In this document: piece after piece, positions 1 through 8,571 of the stretch
Layout of the letters: each line of letters starts with the position of its first letter
Numbering within the stretch: position 1 is the stretch's first letter
Source: S010-25 sp964441285
Lineage (GTDB): Bacteria > Pseudomonadota > Gammaproteobacteria > SZUA-229
NCBI GenBank assembly: GCA_964441285.1
Contig: CAYTUK010000002.1
Coordinates: 1 to 64,000 of the forward strand
Reading direction: 5' to 3'
DNA length: 64,000 bases
Notes under the pieces: generated by a model
The model's input: the letters and a program-made list of their open reading frames with translations, nothing else
Database searches by the model: none
Told to the model about the DNA's origin: nothing
Position numbers and translations under genes: made by a program

Positions 1-94
1 GCAGAGTTAAGGGGTTTCGGAACATGGCGGTTTTTTTGCGCTCTTTGCAAAAAAATGCCGTGTTTCGAAATCCCTCTTGAACGTTTTGTTATAT
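1..94 (-). other. attC: Integron attC recombination site, truncated by window edge
   Basis: Read on the minus strand the site has an R''-like box at 94-88 (ATATAAC), a 5-base spacer, an L'' box GTTCAAG at 82-76, a long imperfect hairpin, and an L' box CTTAACTC at 11-4. This box order, spacing and L-box sequence match the well-known aadA1-type attC site. The R' core (GTTRRRY) should lie just left of base 1 and is cut off. The two arms (about 4-36 and 48-82) pair over most of their length. The orientation is right for a cassette array read leftward, away from the adjacent intI. The R'' box differs from the RYYYAAC consensus at one position. Confidence 0.8.
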
Positions 95-509
95 TTTTTG
101 ACATTATTTAAGCCTTATTGCTTTTAGTCGTTTTCTAGTAACTTTTTTACAGCCTTCTAAAGTTTAGCCTATTGTAAAAAATAAAGAAGATAACAATTTA
201 AAACTTTATTTAACCCTGAAAGCTTTTAAGTTACAACTGCTACAAAGACTATTATCGAAGCCACTGAACTTTTTTTACCTCGATCTATTATTAAAGCCAC
301 CATCATGCTCCGGACAAAGTCTTTTGACTTTAGCTTTTAGACTTGCAACAGAATTTTTTCATTTTAAATATAACAGTATATTAGACAGAATCAGATATAC
401 CATTTTATAAAGAATGTAGCATATTCAATATTCGACATTCTACCTATTTCTTTTAATTTTCTTGTAAATTACATGTTCTTTGGGTAAATTACAAACTTGA
501 ATAAGTTTA
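95..509. other. AT-rich gap between attC and intI; possible attI and ORF-poor first cassette
   Basis: No convincing gene is visible. A core-site match on the minus strand, GTTAAAT at 214-208, fits GTTRRRY and is a weak candidate for attI or a cassette junction. A 26-codon minus-strand ORF (306-226) begins shortly after a GGAG stretch and could be a tiny cassette ORF, but it has no recognisable family. A short hairpin AAAGTC-TTTT-GACTTT lies at 316-331. No CTG-N10-CAG LexA-type box was seen before intI. The attI assignment is inference. Confidence 0.35.
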
Positions 510-1901
510 ATGGATTATATATTCTCAATGGATAAGGACTCTCAAATCTCCTGTTTTTGGAGAAAATTTACTGATAAATCAATAAAATACGGCGTAAAAG
601 AAAAATCTGTTCGTTGGTATGTTAAGCATGTTGAGCAGTATATTAAGTCGCAAGATACACGCCTGGCTTCGCATACACCTCAAACGATTGATGCCTATTT
701 GCAGGCAAAAGGCAGAAATATCCGGGTAGAAGACTGGGTACTTTGCCAAATTATCGACTCTTTACGGATCTTATTTGTCGATGTGGTCGGCGCTCAATGG
801 GCGACTAATTACCCCTGGGACGAACGCAAGGCACAGGCCGCTTCACTGCCGCCATCGCATCCGACGATTGCGCGTCAACCACTGGATAACGTTCCAGAGG
901 TGACTGATGTTAAAGCTTCCTGCGCCACGGTTCGGGAGAAATTTCCTGATGTATTTGATGCTCTAATCCGTACTATTCGGACGCGTAACTATTCTATTCG
1001 CACTGAGCAAAGCTATGTTGCCTGGCTAGCGCGGTTTATTCTGTTTCATCAGCTGCAACATCCTGATAAATTAGTCGCTAATGATATTGCACGTTATCTC
1101 ACTTATCTTGCGGTTAACCGGATGGTGGCTTCCAGCACTCAAAGGCAGGCTCTTAACGCGATTGTTTTCTATTATAAACATATACTCCAAAAGACTTTTG
1201 AAGATATTGGTGATTTCAATCTGGCTAAAAAGCCAAAACATTTGCCAGTGGTGCTCTCACCCGATGAGGTTGAACGCTTACTGGCCAATATAAATGACCC
1301 ACTCTATCATCTGATGGCGAGTTTACTCTATGGCTGCGGTATGCGCCTGATGGAATGTGTGCGACTACGTGTATTTGATATTGATTTTGACTATCAACAG
1401 ATAATTATCCGCAATGCCAAAGGGAATAAGGACCGATTAACGCCTTTACCTAGAAAATTAATTTCTGATATTAAAAATCAGCTTAATTACGTTAGCCAGA
1501 TGCACGGTAAAGACCTTGAAAACGGCCTGGGTGAAACCTTTTTACCCGTTTCACTCAGCCGAAAATACCCGAATGCTGCAAAAGAAATTGGCTGGCAATA
1601 TGTTTTCCCTTCGTCGCGTATTTCGCTCGACCCGCGAAGTAATGCGGCGCGCCGGCACCATATTCACGAGAATGGTTTGCAGCGAAAGGTTAAGCAGGCG
1701 GCAAAAGATGCGGCGATTAATAAAAAAGTCCATTGTCATGCTTTGCGTCATTCTTTCGCCACGCATCTACTTGAATCGGGTTACGATATTCGCACCGTCC
1801 AGGAGTTGCTTGGCCATGCGGATGTTTCTACCACAATGATCTATACCCACGTATTAAATAAACCGGGAATTGCGGTAAATAGCCCGCTGGATAATTTATA
1901 A
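510..1901 (+). CDS. intI: Integron integrase IntI with N-terminal extension
   Basis: Tyrosine recombinase that moves gene cassettes between attC and attI sites. The C-terminal catalytic domain carries R279 (GCGMR), H410-x-x-R413 (HALRHSF), H436 (LLGH) and the nucleophile Y445 (MIYTH). The IntI-specific insertion that separates integron integrases from XerC/XerD is present at about 340-372 (LSRKYPNA...WQYVFPS), followed by a DPRS...RRHH stretch typical of IntI. At 463 aa it is over 100 residues longer than class 1 IntI. Residues 1 to about 110 form an additional helical segment before the usual SAM-like DNA-binding domain (about 143-235). Starts at 510 or 528 are both possible and neither has a strong ribosome-binding site. 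The attC half-site at the window edge supports a functional setting. It converges on fliT. Confidence 0.93.
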   Translation: MDYIFSMDKDSQISCFWRKFTDKSIKYGVKEKSVRWYVKHVEQYIKSQDTRLASHTPQTIDAYLQAKGRNIRVEDWVLCQIIDSLRILFVDVVGAQWATNYPWDERKAQAASLPPSHPTIARQPLDNVPEVTDVKASCATVREKFPDVFDALIRTIRTRNYSIRTEQSYVAWLARFILFHQLQHPDKLVANDIARYLTYLAVNRMVASSTQRQALNAIVFYYKHILQKTFEDIGDFNLAKKPKHLPVVLSPDEVERLLANINDPLYHLMASLLYGCGMRLMECVRLRVFDIDFDYQQIIIRNAKGNKDRLTPLPRKLISDIKNQLNYVSQMHGKDLENGLGETFLPVSLSRKYPNAAKEIGWQYVFPSSRISLDPRSNAARRHHIHENGLQRKVKQAAKDAAINKKVHCHALRHSFATHLLESGYDIRTVQELLGHADVSTTMIYTHVLNKPGIAVNSPLDNL

Positions 1902-1936
1902 TATGGGATGGCTAAGGTCTTTTTACTGCAATAATT

Positions 1937-2254
1937 TTAACGCATGTGTTTTGTGTAGGCATCAATTGCAACTTTACTTTTGCCTATTTCGGCTAAATCG
2001 GCACTGACTTTATTACGCGCTTTCACCGCCAGTTGTTTTAATTTCTCATTGACCAATAATAGCTCATGTGTCGCGCTATCAATCGTTGCTGATTTAGGAA
2101 TATTTGATGTGGCCGAATAGAAAGTCTTAATGAGTTGCTGACGAATAATTTCATTTTCAGTTACTTTTTCCCAGTTACCTGCTTCAGCATCTTCGACCAT
2201 TTTTTTATTATGCTCAAGTAGCTCATTGATTCTTCTGGTTAAATCTGAACTCAT
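1937..2254 (-). CDS. fliT: FliT-like flagellar chaperone
   Basis: Small, helical, charged protein of 105 aa directly downstream of fliS in the fliD-fliS-fliT arrangement. FliT proteins bind the filament cap protein FliD and, in some species, a flagellar regulator. Sequence conservation in this family is low, so the call rests on position, size and the predicted all-helical, heptad-like composition (repeated L/I/V with K/E). The 72 bp to fliS suggest co-transcription. It faces intI tail to tail with 35 bp between stop codons and no clear terminator. Confidence 0.6.
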   Translation of the reverse strand: MSSDLTRRINELLEHNKKMVEDAEAGNWEKVTENEIIRQQLIKTFYSATSNIPKSATIDSATHELLLVNEKLKQLAVKARNKVSADLAEIGKSKVAIDAYTKHMR

Positions 2255-2326
2255 TATTTTATATTCCGAGTTACAACTAATTATAGCGACGATTAATCAC
2301 GGTTACAATTATTCAATTGCCGAGCA

Positions 2327-2746
2327 TCAGGCATGCGCGACAACAGGTTTCTGTTTTTTTACTGCTGTGGCTGCTGGTGAAATTGCATCCCATCCCGATT
2401 TAATTTCTTTTAATAATGCAGCAACCTCATCAAGCAGTTGTGGATCATTTTTTATATTAGCCTGTAACATCTGGCATTCGATATAGTCGTATAAACTATC
2501 AAGATTTTCCGCGACTTCTCCGCCAGCTTCCTTATTTAAACTGGCGCGCAGACCCGTAACAATTGACATCGCCTGACCAATAATCTCTCCTTTTCTGGCA
2601 ACTTCCTTACGCTGCATCAACCCTTTTACTATAGCAATTTTTCCCAGTGCACCTTCTAACAACATCTGCACTAATCGATGTGGATCTGCATCTGTTACGC
2701 CACTAACGTAGTTAACTTGTTGGTAATGATTAACGTTATTATTCAT
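2327..2746 (-). CDS. fliS: Flagellar export chaperone FliS
   Basis: Cytoplasmic chaperone that binds the C-terminus of flagellin and keeps it from polymerising before export. The N-terminus (NHYQQVNYVSGVTDADPHRLVQMLLEGAL) shows the family hallmark Y-x-x-V and the PHRLVxMLLEGAL helix. With the start at 2746 the protein is 139 aa, the usual size. A longer reading from 2788 adds 14 residues that do not look like FliS. The chosen ATG follows a GGGG stretch at suitable distance. It sits between flaG and the fliT-like gene. Confidence 0.92.
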   Translation of the reverse strand: MNNNVNHYQQVNYVSGVTDADPHRLVQMLLEGALGKIAIVKGLMQRKEVARKGEIIGQAMSIVTGLRASLNKEAGGEVAENLDSLYDYIECQMLQANIKNDPQLLDEVAALLKEIKSGWDAISPAATAVKKQKPVVAHA

Positions 2747-2914
2747 TGATAGTACCCCATCGCTGATTCCTGCTCTCGTTGTCTTCATCTGCCTGAATAA
2801 ACTCGCTCACTTAATCAGGCTTTTATTTATGGTCTATTTTATTTATGCTCTAAATGCGTACTTAATAAATCTCGTTACAATAAATCCAGTCAGTCTATCG
2901 AGCATTATTACTTA

Positions 2915-3310
2915 TCAGGTATAACCACTAAATAACTTTAGGCCGGCACCTTCTTTCAGCCTATTTGCCACATTTAAGGCTTCTTTACTGGGGATTTGTC
3001 GGATTACTTTTTTAGTGGCCATATCAATCACTTTTACTACCATTTCGCCACTTTTTTTATCCACGCTAAAATGCAGTTCACGCTCGATAATCTGTGCATG
3101 CTCGTTAAGTTTCTGTACAACTTTATTTAAATCTGCGGTTTTCTGTGAAGATTTTGTCGAGGTAGAAGCAACTGTTTTGGTTGATACACGGCTGTCTTTT
3201 CCAGCAGAATGCTGCTGCTCTGAAATAGCTTTAATGGGTGAATTTTTTTCAACTACAGGAGCTTTCTCCATATTTTTCACATCCATCTTGCTGCCTACTT
3301 GTATTATCAT
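2915..3310 (-). CDS. flaG: Flagellar protein FlaG
   Basis: FlaG family protein, implicated in control of filament length in polar flagellates. It has a variable Lys/Ser/Thr-rich N-terminal half (about 1-60) and a conserved C-terminal part (about 65-125) with LNEHAQIIERELHFSVDKK, followed by the VVKVIDMATKKVIRQIP segment diagnostic of the family. The start at 3310 follows AGGTGAT at good spacing, and a second Met at 3286 is possible. Its place between fliC/fliD and fliS matches Vibrio and Pseudomonas-type flagellar clusters. A partial palindromic repeat copy lies just upstream. Confidence 0.9.
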   Translation of the reverse strand: MIIQVGSKMDVKNMEKAPVVEKNSPIKAISEQQHSAGKDSRVSTKTVASTSTKSSQKTADLNKVVQKLNEHAQIIERELHFSVDKKSGEMVVKVIDMATKKVIRQIPSKEALNVANRLKEGAGLKLFSGYT

Positions 3311-3380
3311 AATATCACCTATCTATTTCGTCCTGTACAAAAATGTATTTTGTACGAAAACAACAGTGACTCACAGTACA

Positions 3381-3420
3381 GATGAAAAGGCTACCCATTG
3401 CTCAAGACCGTCCGTTTCAT
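3381..3420. repeat. Partial copy of palindromic repeat family (copy B)
   Basis: GATGAAAAGGCTACCCATTG followed by CTCAAGACCGTC matches one terminal arm of the complete element at 47772-47879, then stops at a CGTTTCATT sequence resembling the opposite terminus. It looks like an internally deleted copy. It lies in the flaG-fliD gap. Confidence 0.7.
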
Positions 3421-3507
3421 TAATATCTGTAAAAAATATCCACTGCCTCAACAACTATATCGACGTTATATCAAAAAATCTTAAGCTTAATTACTTAATT
3501 AATTTTC

Positions 3508-4869
3508 TTATTTTACTGGCAGGCTAGCCAATTGCTGGGTTAAAAAATTACCTGTCGTTTTTAACTGCGCCACCAATATATCCATAGCAGAGAACTGTGC
3601 TTTTAAGCGTTTTGTCAAGGCACTCATACGACGATTTAATGCACTGCGTTCATCACTAATAGTACTAACCTGCTGCTGTAGGCCACTGGTACGTGAATCG
3701 AGAATGCCACTGGTGCTTGCAATATATCCTGACAGAGCCGTGGTAAAATCTTGTGCCAGGCCAGTAGGTGAAGAAAAAAAGCGCTTAACATCGGGCAAAT
3801 TATTTTTTAATTTATTATCTAACACGGCACTATTAATGCTTAGAGAACCCGTTTTATCAAGCACGATACCTAACTGTGATAAATTAGACAATGCACCACC
3901 TGTGATATTCGTTGTAAGCGCCTGCTGCAAGCTGCTCTGCATACCAAGAATAAGAAAATCGCCATTTAACGCACCAGACACTTTCGTTGTTGGGTCATAA
4001 TGGGAAAGACCTTTCATGACCCCGAATAATTTATTGTAATTATCAACAAAGTTCTGAATATTGGCTTTGATTGCCGTTGTATTTGATGCCACGGTTAAGG
4101 TATTAATCGTTCCGGGCTGCGCTTTAACTAAATTAAAAGTGACCCCTGCAATTACATCGGAAAAACTATTACTGCTTCGTGTTACTGCCTGTGTATCAAT
4201 ATTAATTTTCGCATCGGTGGCTGCTTGCAACGTTATTAAACTCGTTGAGTTTAGCCGGGTTAAATCGAAACCATCGGTGGGATTATTGTCCACTGCGGTA
4301 ACATTAATCGCATTCGCCGCACCCACTGTATTTGAGGTTAATACCAGTTGCGTGCCACTGTTCACATTAATTAATGAAGCGGTTACACCGGTATTATTCG
4401 GGCTCGAATTAATTGCATCCCGAATCCCCTGCAGGGTATTATTCGTACTATCTATGGTCAGTTGAAAACTGCCGGTACCCTGTGCAATGGTTATGGTTCC
4501 GGTCCCGACTATATCGGTAGCCGCAGTAAAATTACCGGAACGTAATTTTTCGGCCTGCGCCAGTTGTACGACTTCCACATTATAGTTTCCAGCAACCGCC
4601 TGCGGGCTGGCCGTTGCGGTAAAATCTGCTGTATTACTGGATGTTGCGGTAAATACTTGAAAAGAAGATGTGCTATTTAGAGTGGTTACGCTGGCCTGAA
4701 AAGCAGTAGCAGCCCCTTTTAGCGCCCCTATAGCCGATAATTCTGAACCCAGTTTCGTGGCTTTTGTATTCAGGCGCGTATTAACCGGAGACGCTTCGGC
4801 TGCCACTAATTTCGTCACTAGCCCATTAATATTAATACCTGAACCGAGACCTGATGATGTAATTGGCAT
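3508..4869 (-). CDS. fliD: Flagellar filament capping protein FliD (HAP2)
   Basis: Forms the cap at the filament tip under which exported flagellin folds. The 453-aa protein has the FliD N-terminal domain (about 10-110, starting SSGLGSGININGLVTKLVAAE) and the C-terminal FliD domain (about 215-435). The latter contains FNLVKAQPGT, VDNYNKLFGVMKGL and a C-terminal coiled-coil region (LQQQVSTISDERSALNRRM...RLKAQFSAMD). The internal region is Thr/Ser/Asn-rich as in other FliDs. It has its own sigma-28-like promoter at 4952-4978 and a gap of 205 bp from fliC that also holds the fliC terminator. Confidence 0.96.
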   Translation of the reverse strand: MPITSSGLGSGININGLVTKLVAAEASPVNTRLNTKATKLGSELSAIGALKGAATAFQASVTTLNSTSSFQVFTATSSNTADFTATASPQAVAGNYNVEVVQLAQAEKLRSGNFTAATDIVGTGTITIAQGTGSFQLTIDSTNNTLQGIRDAINSSPNNTGVTASLINVNSGTQLVLTSNTVGAANAINVTAVDNNPTDGFDLTRLNSTSLITLQAATDAKINIDTQAVTRSSNSFSDVIAGVTFNLVKAQPGTINTLTVASNTTAIKANIQNFVDNYNKLFGVMKGLSHYDPTTKVSGALNGDFLILGMQSSLQQALTTNITGGALSNLSQLGIVLDKTGSLSINSAVLDNKLKNNLPDVKRFFSSPTGLAQDFTTALSGYIASTSGILDSRTSGLQQQVSTISDERSALNRRMSALTKRLKAQFSAMDILVAQLKTTGNFLTQQLASLPVK

Positions 4870-4951
4870 TTTATTACCTTCTTTCAGCGATTAATAATGA
4901 ATTTACATCAGTTTGCACAACCAATAGGGTGATTAACTGCTGCTGACAATA

Positions 4952-4978
4952 GTAGCGGCCACTGCGGGGAAAACTTTA
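4952..4978 (-). promoter_or_regulatory. Sigma-28 (FliA) type promoter of fliD
   Basis: Minus strand TAAAGTTT - 11 bases - GCCGCTAC. The -35 box is identical to the FliA consensus and the -10 box matches GCCGATAA at 6 of 8. It lies 83 bp before the fliD start. Confidence 0.75.
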
Positions 4979-5022
4979 ATCTGAGGGCTTTGCATGAAGC
5001 ACTTGTCTACTACAAAGGCGTT

Positions 5023-5061
5023 AAAAACCGGAGGTGAACCCATATTAATGAGCCACCTCCG
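5023..5061 (-). terminator. Rho-independent terminator of fliC
   Basis: On the minus strand an 8-bp stem CGGAGGTG (5061-5054) and CACCTCCG (5036-5029) is followed by GTTTTTAA. It starts 14 bp after the fliC stop codon. Confidence 0.8.
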
Positions 5062-5074
5062 TTATCAACAACTC

Positions 5075-6250
5075 TTAACGTAATAGAGTTAATACATTCC
5101 TTGGTAGTGAATTAGCCTGCGCTAACATGGCTGTACCAGCCTGCTGCAGAATCTGGTTACGTGCCAGAACAGCCGTCTCTTTAGCAAAGTTTGCATCACG
5201 AATTCGACTACGTGCCGCACTGGTATTTTCTGAGTTAATCGACAGGTTTGATACCACGCTAGTAAACCGGTTCTGTATCGCGCCCAGATCAGCACGCGAG
5301 GTGTTCACTGCATTAATGGCCGAATCCATTAGCCTGATGGCTGTTGAAGCCCCGCCTGCACTACTGATATCCAGCGCATTAAAACCGGTGGTAACTGCGG
5401 TCGCAACCGTGGTTACAGTCCCAGCCAGACCCGTATTAGCCACCGTAGCAGCCGTTCCCGTTGCACCCGTACCCAGGGTGATACTAATTGCATGTGCGGA
5501 GGTTAAGGTTAATGTATTGGCCGTCCCTACTGTGGCAGAAACGCCGGTTTGACCTGAAACAGCATTAATTGCCGCAGCCACATCCGTTGCTACCGCTGAG
5601 GCCGTTGTTCCCGTTACAAAACCACCCACACTCACTGCGGCACCGGCTGCATCATTAATTTTGATCGCCCCAGCACCAAACGTTGCAGCAAAAGCCGTTG
5701 CCGCAGCACTTGCCGTACCTGTTGCTAGCGTTGTTTTACCTAAAGCCGTAGATTGTGCATTGGCAATACTTGCAATACTTATGGTCTCGCCCGCATTGGC
5801 ACCCACCTGAAAGACTTTATTAGTAAACGAACCATCAAGCAACTTCACTCCGTTAAAGTTAGTTTGTGTTGCCACCCGATTAATTTCCGCTTTTAACTGC
5901 TGGGCTTCAGTGTTCAATGCCGCACGATCTGAGGCGCTATTGGTAGCATTGGCCGACTGCACCGCAAGTTCACGAATACGTTGCAACGAATCACTGACGC
6001 TACTGAGCGAACCTTCTGCGGTTTGCGCTAGGGAAACGCCATCGTTGGCATTACGCATGGCAACATTCATCCCTCGAATCTGCGTGGTCATCCGTTGAGA
6101 AATAGCCAGACCCGCCGCATCGTCTTTGGCGCTATTAATACGCAAACCAGATGACAGCCGTTGCAGCGAGGTGGCCAGCGCTGAGGATGAAGCATTCAGA
6201 TTACGCTGGGCATTGAGTGAGGAAACATTGGTATTGATCGTTAAAGCCAT
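5075..6250 (-). CDS. fliC: Flagellin
   Basis: Filament subunit. The N-terminal D0/D1 domain (about 1-140) begins MALTINTNVSSLNAQRNLN and contains LSSGLRINSAKDDAAGLAIS. The C-terminal domain (about 305-391) contains SRADLGAIQNRFTSVVSNL and ends LPRNVLTLLR. The middle (about 170-290) is almost entirely Ala, Thr, Val, Gly and Ser, a low-complexity surface domain rich in potential O-glycosylation sites. A sigma-28-like promoter lies at 6314-6340 and a terminator follows the gene. The divergent neighbour is a Maf-type glycosyltransferase and a nonulosonate biosynthesis cluster is close by, so glycosylation of this protein is a reasonable inference. Confidence 0.97.
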   Translation of the reverse strand: MALTINTNVSSLNAQRNLNASSSALATSLQRLSSGLRINSAKDDAAGLAISQRMTTQIRGMNVAMRNANDGVSLAQTAEGSLSSVSDSLQRIRELAVQSANATNSASDRAALNTEAQQLKAEINRVATQTNFNGVKLLDGSFTNKVFQVGANAGETISIASIANAQSTALGKTTLATGTASAAATAFAATFGAGAIKINDAAGAAVSVGGFVTGTTASAVATDVAAAINAVSGQTGVSATVGTANTLTLTSAHAISITLGTGATGTAATVANTGLAGTVTTVATAVTTGFNALDISSAGGASTAIRLMDSAINAVNTSRADLGAIQNRFTSVVSNLSINSENTSAARSRIRDANFAKETAVLARNQILQQAGTAMLAQANSLPRNVLTLLR

Positions 6251-6313
6251 GGTTATTCTCCCATTGTGAGCAGATATACGACCGACATGGTGTATTTACT
6301 GCTGCTGCTAACC

Positions 6314-6340
6314 TTAACGACTACCCCGAATAAAACTTTA
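6314..6340 (-). promoter_or_regulatory. Sigma-28 (FliA) type promoter of fliC
   Basis: Minus strand TAAAGTTT - 11 bases - GTCGTTAA. The -35 box is identical to the FliA consensus and the -10 box matches GCCGATAA at 6 of 8. It lies 64 bp upstream of the flagellin start, a typical leader length. Confidence 0.82.
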
Positions 6341-6435
6341 ATGTGTTTTTATTATTAATGAAGTTATTTGCATTTATGCTACAGTTTAAAAAAGCAGTAG
6401 AGCTTTTGAAATTGGTATTAATATAATTAATAAAC

Positions 6436-8571
6436 GTGGATTTTCCAGTGAATACACCAAAAAACGTCACCTTACCCGAGCAAAATACGCCACAAAAACC
6501 GGATACTGCACAAAATAGTGAAAGCCCGACACTCACGCTACTGCCACCCACCTTTCGCAACGATCTATTCGAACAGAACCTGGCCTATTTCCAGCAATAC
6601 CAGCCCGCCCTGTTCCGGATTATAAGCAAACACCAGTGCCGAGATTACCGCCTCTGCGCTAATCTCGATGGGAGCCCGAATATCCTACACATGCCGAGTA
6701 ATACTCCAGTCTATGCGACGACGACAATGCAGGCTATTATGTCCCCCATCCAGTACAGTCTTGACAATCTCTCCTGCAATGCTTATTTGAGCCCCGGTTT
6801 TTTTGGTGAAGCGACGTTGTTATGGCAACAGGACAACCCTGTCCAGAATAAAATGCTGAAGACTTTGTATCACACCGGCATTTTCAGCCAGATGGAACTG
6901 TCGTCAAACCATCTCACACCATTAGAAAGCTATTCTACCGACTACCTGCCCATGGTTAGAGTTTATGGTATTGGCCTGGGCTTTCACCTGACAGAGCTGA
7001 TCAGGCAGAAGAAAATCAGCTATATGCTTATCTACGAACCCCATCTTGACCTCTTCTATACGTCGCTTTTTACCACCCACTGGGCGCTGATTTTTAAGTA
7101 TTTTGAATTTAATAACAAAGGCCTGAATCTGGTGATTGCCACCAGCCCGGAACAGGCGATCACGAATCACCAGGTCTATATGGAAAATCGGCTTACGCCG
7201 GTAAGCAGTCTGTTCTACCGGTTTAATCATTTCGATAGTTCACCCGCGATTAACACAATGATTCAGCAGGAATCACAGGCCGATAACGTACAGCGGCAAC
7301 AGCTTGATTCCGGCTGGTATGAAGACCAACGTACCGGCTTCTATTTTGCTGCCAGGAATATCAAAAAACAGCATAAATTCTTTACCGGGAAAAAGATTAA
7401 ACCGTTCTTCTGTGCCTTTATCGTTGGCAGTGGCCCCTCACTCAATGCGTCGATTCATTACCTTAAAGAACATCAGCATGATGCCATTATTATCGCCTGT
7501 GGCTCAGCGATGTCTCCACTTATCAAGGCAGAAATCATTCCCGACTATGTGGTCGTACAGGAACGCAACTGGCAGCTGGCCAAACTGGAGCAACAACACG
7601 ATCCCGATATCCTTAAGCAGATTTCATTGCTCAAACTTAATGTTGTCAGCACTGAAATTGATCATTTCTACAAGGAAGTACTCATTTTTCAAAAGATGAA
7701 TGACCCCGGCACCATATTTATGCAAGCTGGCTACGCGGTTACCAGCGAGGTCAACCCCACGGTTACCAATGCAGGTATTTCAATGGCGGCTGAACTCGGA
7801 GTGAACAAGGCTTATCTTTTTGGTGTGGATTATGGCGCACCCGAAAGTGCTCAACGGATGCATGCAGACAACACTCACTATGATAGCAGTGAGGATGAAA
7901 TCAATGCAGACGCACGCTTCAGACTGACGGGTAATCTGGGGGCAACTATCCATAGTGATGAGACGCTTGTCTGGTCACTTGATACCGCAGAAATAAGTTT
8001 AAAAAAACACGCGGATATTCAGTGGTTCAATGTGGGTGAAGGTGCCAGAATTAAGGGCGCAATACCAATGAAAATAAGTCAGCTACCCAAAAGATTCAGG
8101 AAAAATATTGACCAGCACACGCTGCGCCAGAAAATCTCCGCCTGCTTTGATAACAACTACCATTCTGATGCAATTATCGAGCGACTTAAAACACATTATA
8201 TGGCACAGGTCGATGACTATTTTGATGCCCTGCTGGGTTTTGCCCAGTCATCACCACAAACAAGAGAGGAAATTGTCAGCACGCTCTCTCTTATTTACAA
8301 AGCCAGCAATATCGGACGTACCCAGGCACATTTCCTGCCCTTTTCATTACTCTCTTACGGACTCAAACAGTTTGTCACCGATGTTTATATTCAGAATGGT
8401 CTGCAACCGGATGATGTCTCAGCCCGTCAGTTTTTCGAGCGTGCAAAACAGGTAATGGTTGAATACATTCAGGATATACATAAAGATCTGGGGACGATAC
8501 TGGTTGCCATAGAGAGTGATACCGAGATCGAGCTGTATCATAATCAGGAGCCTGTCAAACTTTCCACATAG
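6436..8571 (+). CDS. Motility accessory factor (Maf/DUF115) flagellin glycosyltransferase
   Basis: Large protein (711 aa) of the Maf/DUF115 family, which transfers nonulosonic acids (pseudaminic or legionaminic) onto flagellin in Campylobacter, Aeromonas and related bacteria. The central DUF115 domain (about 325-500) shows FIVGSGPSLN near residue 330, ACGSA near 355, VNPTVTNAGISMAAELG near 440 and LFGVDYG near 460. The N-terminal 300 residues and the C-terminal helical part (about 560-711) are also typical of long Maf proteins. No signal peptide, so cytoplasmic. Translation starts with GTG at 6436, or with a second GTG at 6448 that has a GTGGA stretch at better spacing. It is divergent from flagellin and its 3' end overlaps the convergent cytidylyltransferase gene by 17 bp. 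Confidence 0.88.
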   Translation: MDFPVNTPKNVTLPEQNTPQKPDTAQNSESPTLTLLPPTFRNDLFEQNLAYFQQYQPALFRIISKHQCRDYRLCANLDGSPNILHMPSNTPVYATTTMQAIMSPIQYSLDNLSCNAYLSPGFFGEATLLWQQDNPVQNKMLKTLYHTGIFSQMELSSNHLTPLESYSTDYLPMVRVYGIGLGFHLTELIRQKKISYMLIYEPHLDLFYTSLFTTHWALIFKYFEFNNKGLNLVIATSPEQAITNHQVYMENRLTPVSSLFYRFNHFDSSPAINTMIQQESQADNVQRQQLDSGWYEDQRTGFYFAARNIKKQHKFFTGKKIKPFFCAFIVGSGPSLNASIHYLKEHQHDAIIIACGSAMSPLIKAEIIPDYVVVQERNWQLAKLEQQHDPDILKQISLLKLNVVSTEIDHFYKEVLIFQKMNDPGTIFMQAGYAVTSEVNPTVTNAGISMAAELGVNKAYLFGVDYGAPESAQRMHADNTHYDSSEDEINADARFRLTGNLGATIHSDETLVWSLDTAEISLKKHADIQWFNVGEGARIKGAIPMKISQLPKRFRKNIDQHTLRQKISACFDNNYHSDAIIERLKTHYMAQVDDYFDALLGFAQSSPQTREEIVSTLSLIYKASNIGRTQAHFLPFSLLSYGLKQFVTDVYIQNGLQPDDVSARQFFERAKQVMVEYIQDIHKDLGTILVAIESDTEIELYHNQEPVKLST

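Noticed and set aside
316..331. Hairpin AAAGTC-TTTT-GACTTT considered as a terminator
   Set aside because: Only 6 A/T-rich pairs and no T-run. Not enough for a terminator call.
400..509. SOS/LexA box before intI
   Set aside because: No CTG-N10-CAG or close match was seen, so SOS control cannot be claimed.
2791..2835. GCCTGA...TCAGGC inverted repeat with T-run on the plus strand
   Set aside because: The 6-bp stem has a long loop and there is no plus-strand gene to terminate there.
3015..3527. 170-codon plus-strand frame opposite flaG and into the repeat
   Set aside because: It lies antisense to a clear flaG, and its C-terminal part is a translation of repeat copy B. No domain is recognisable.
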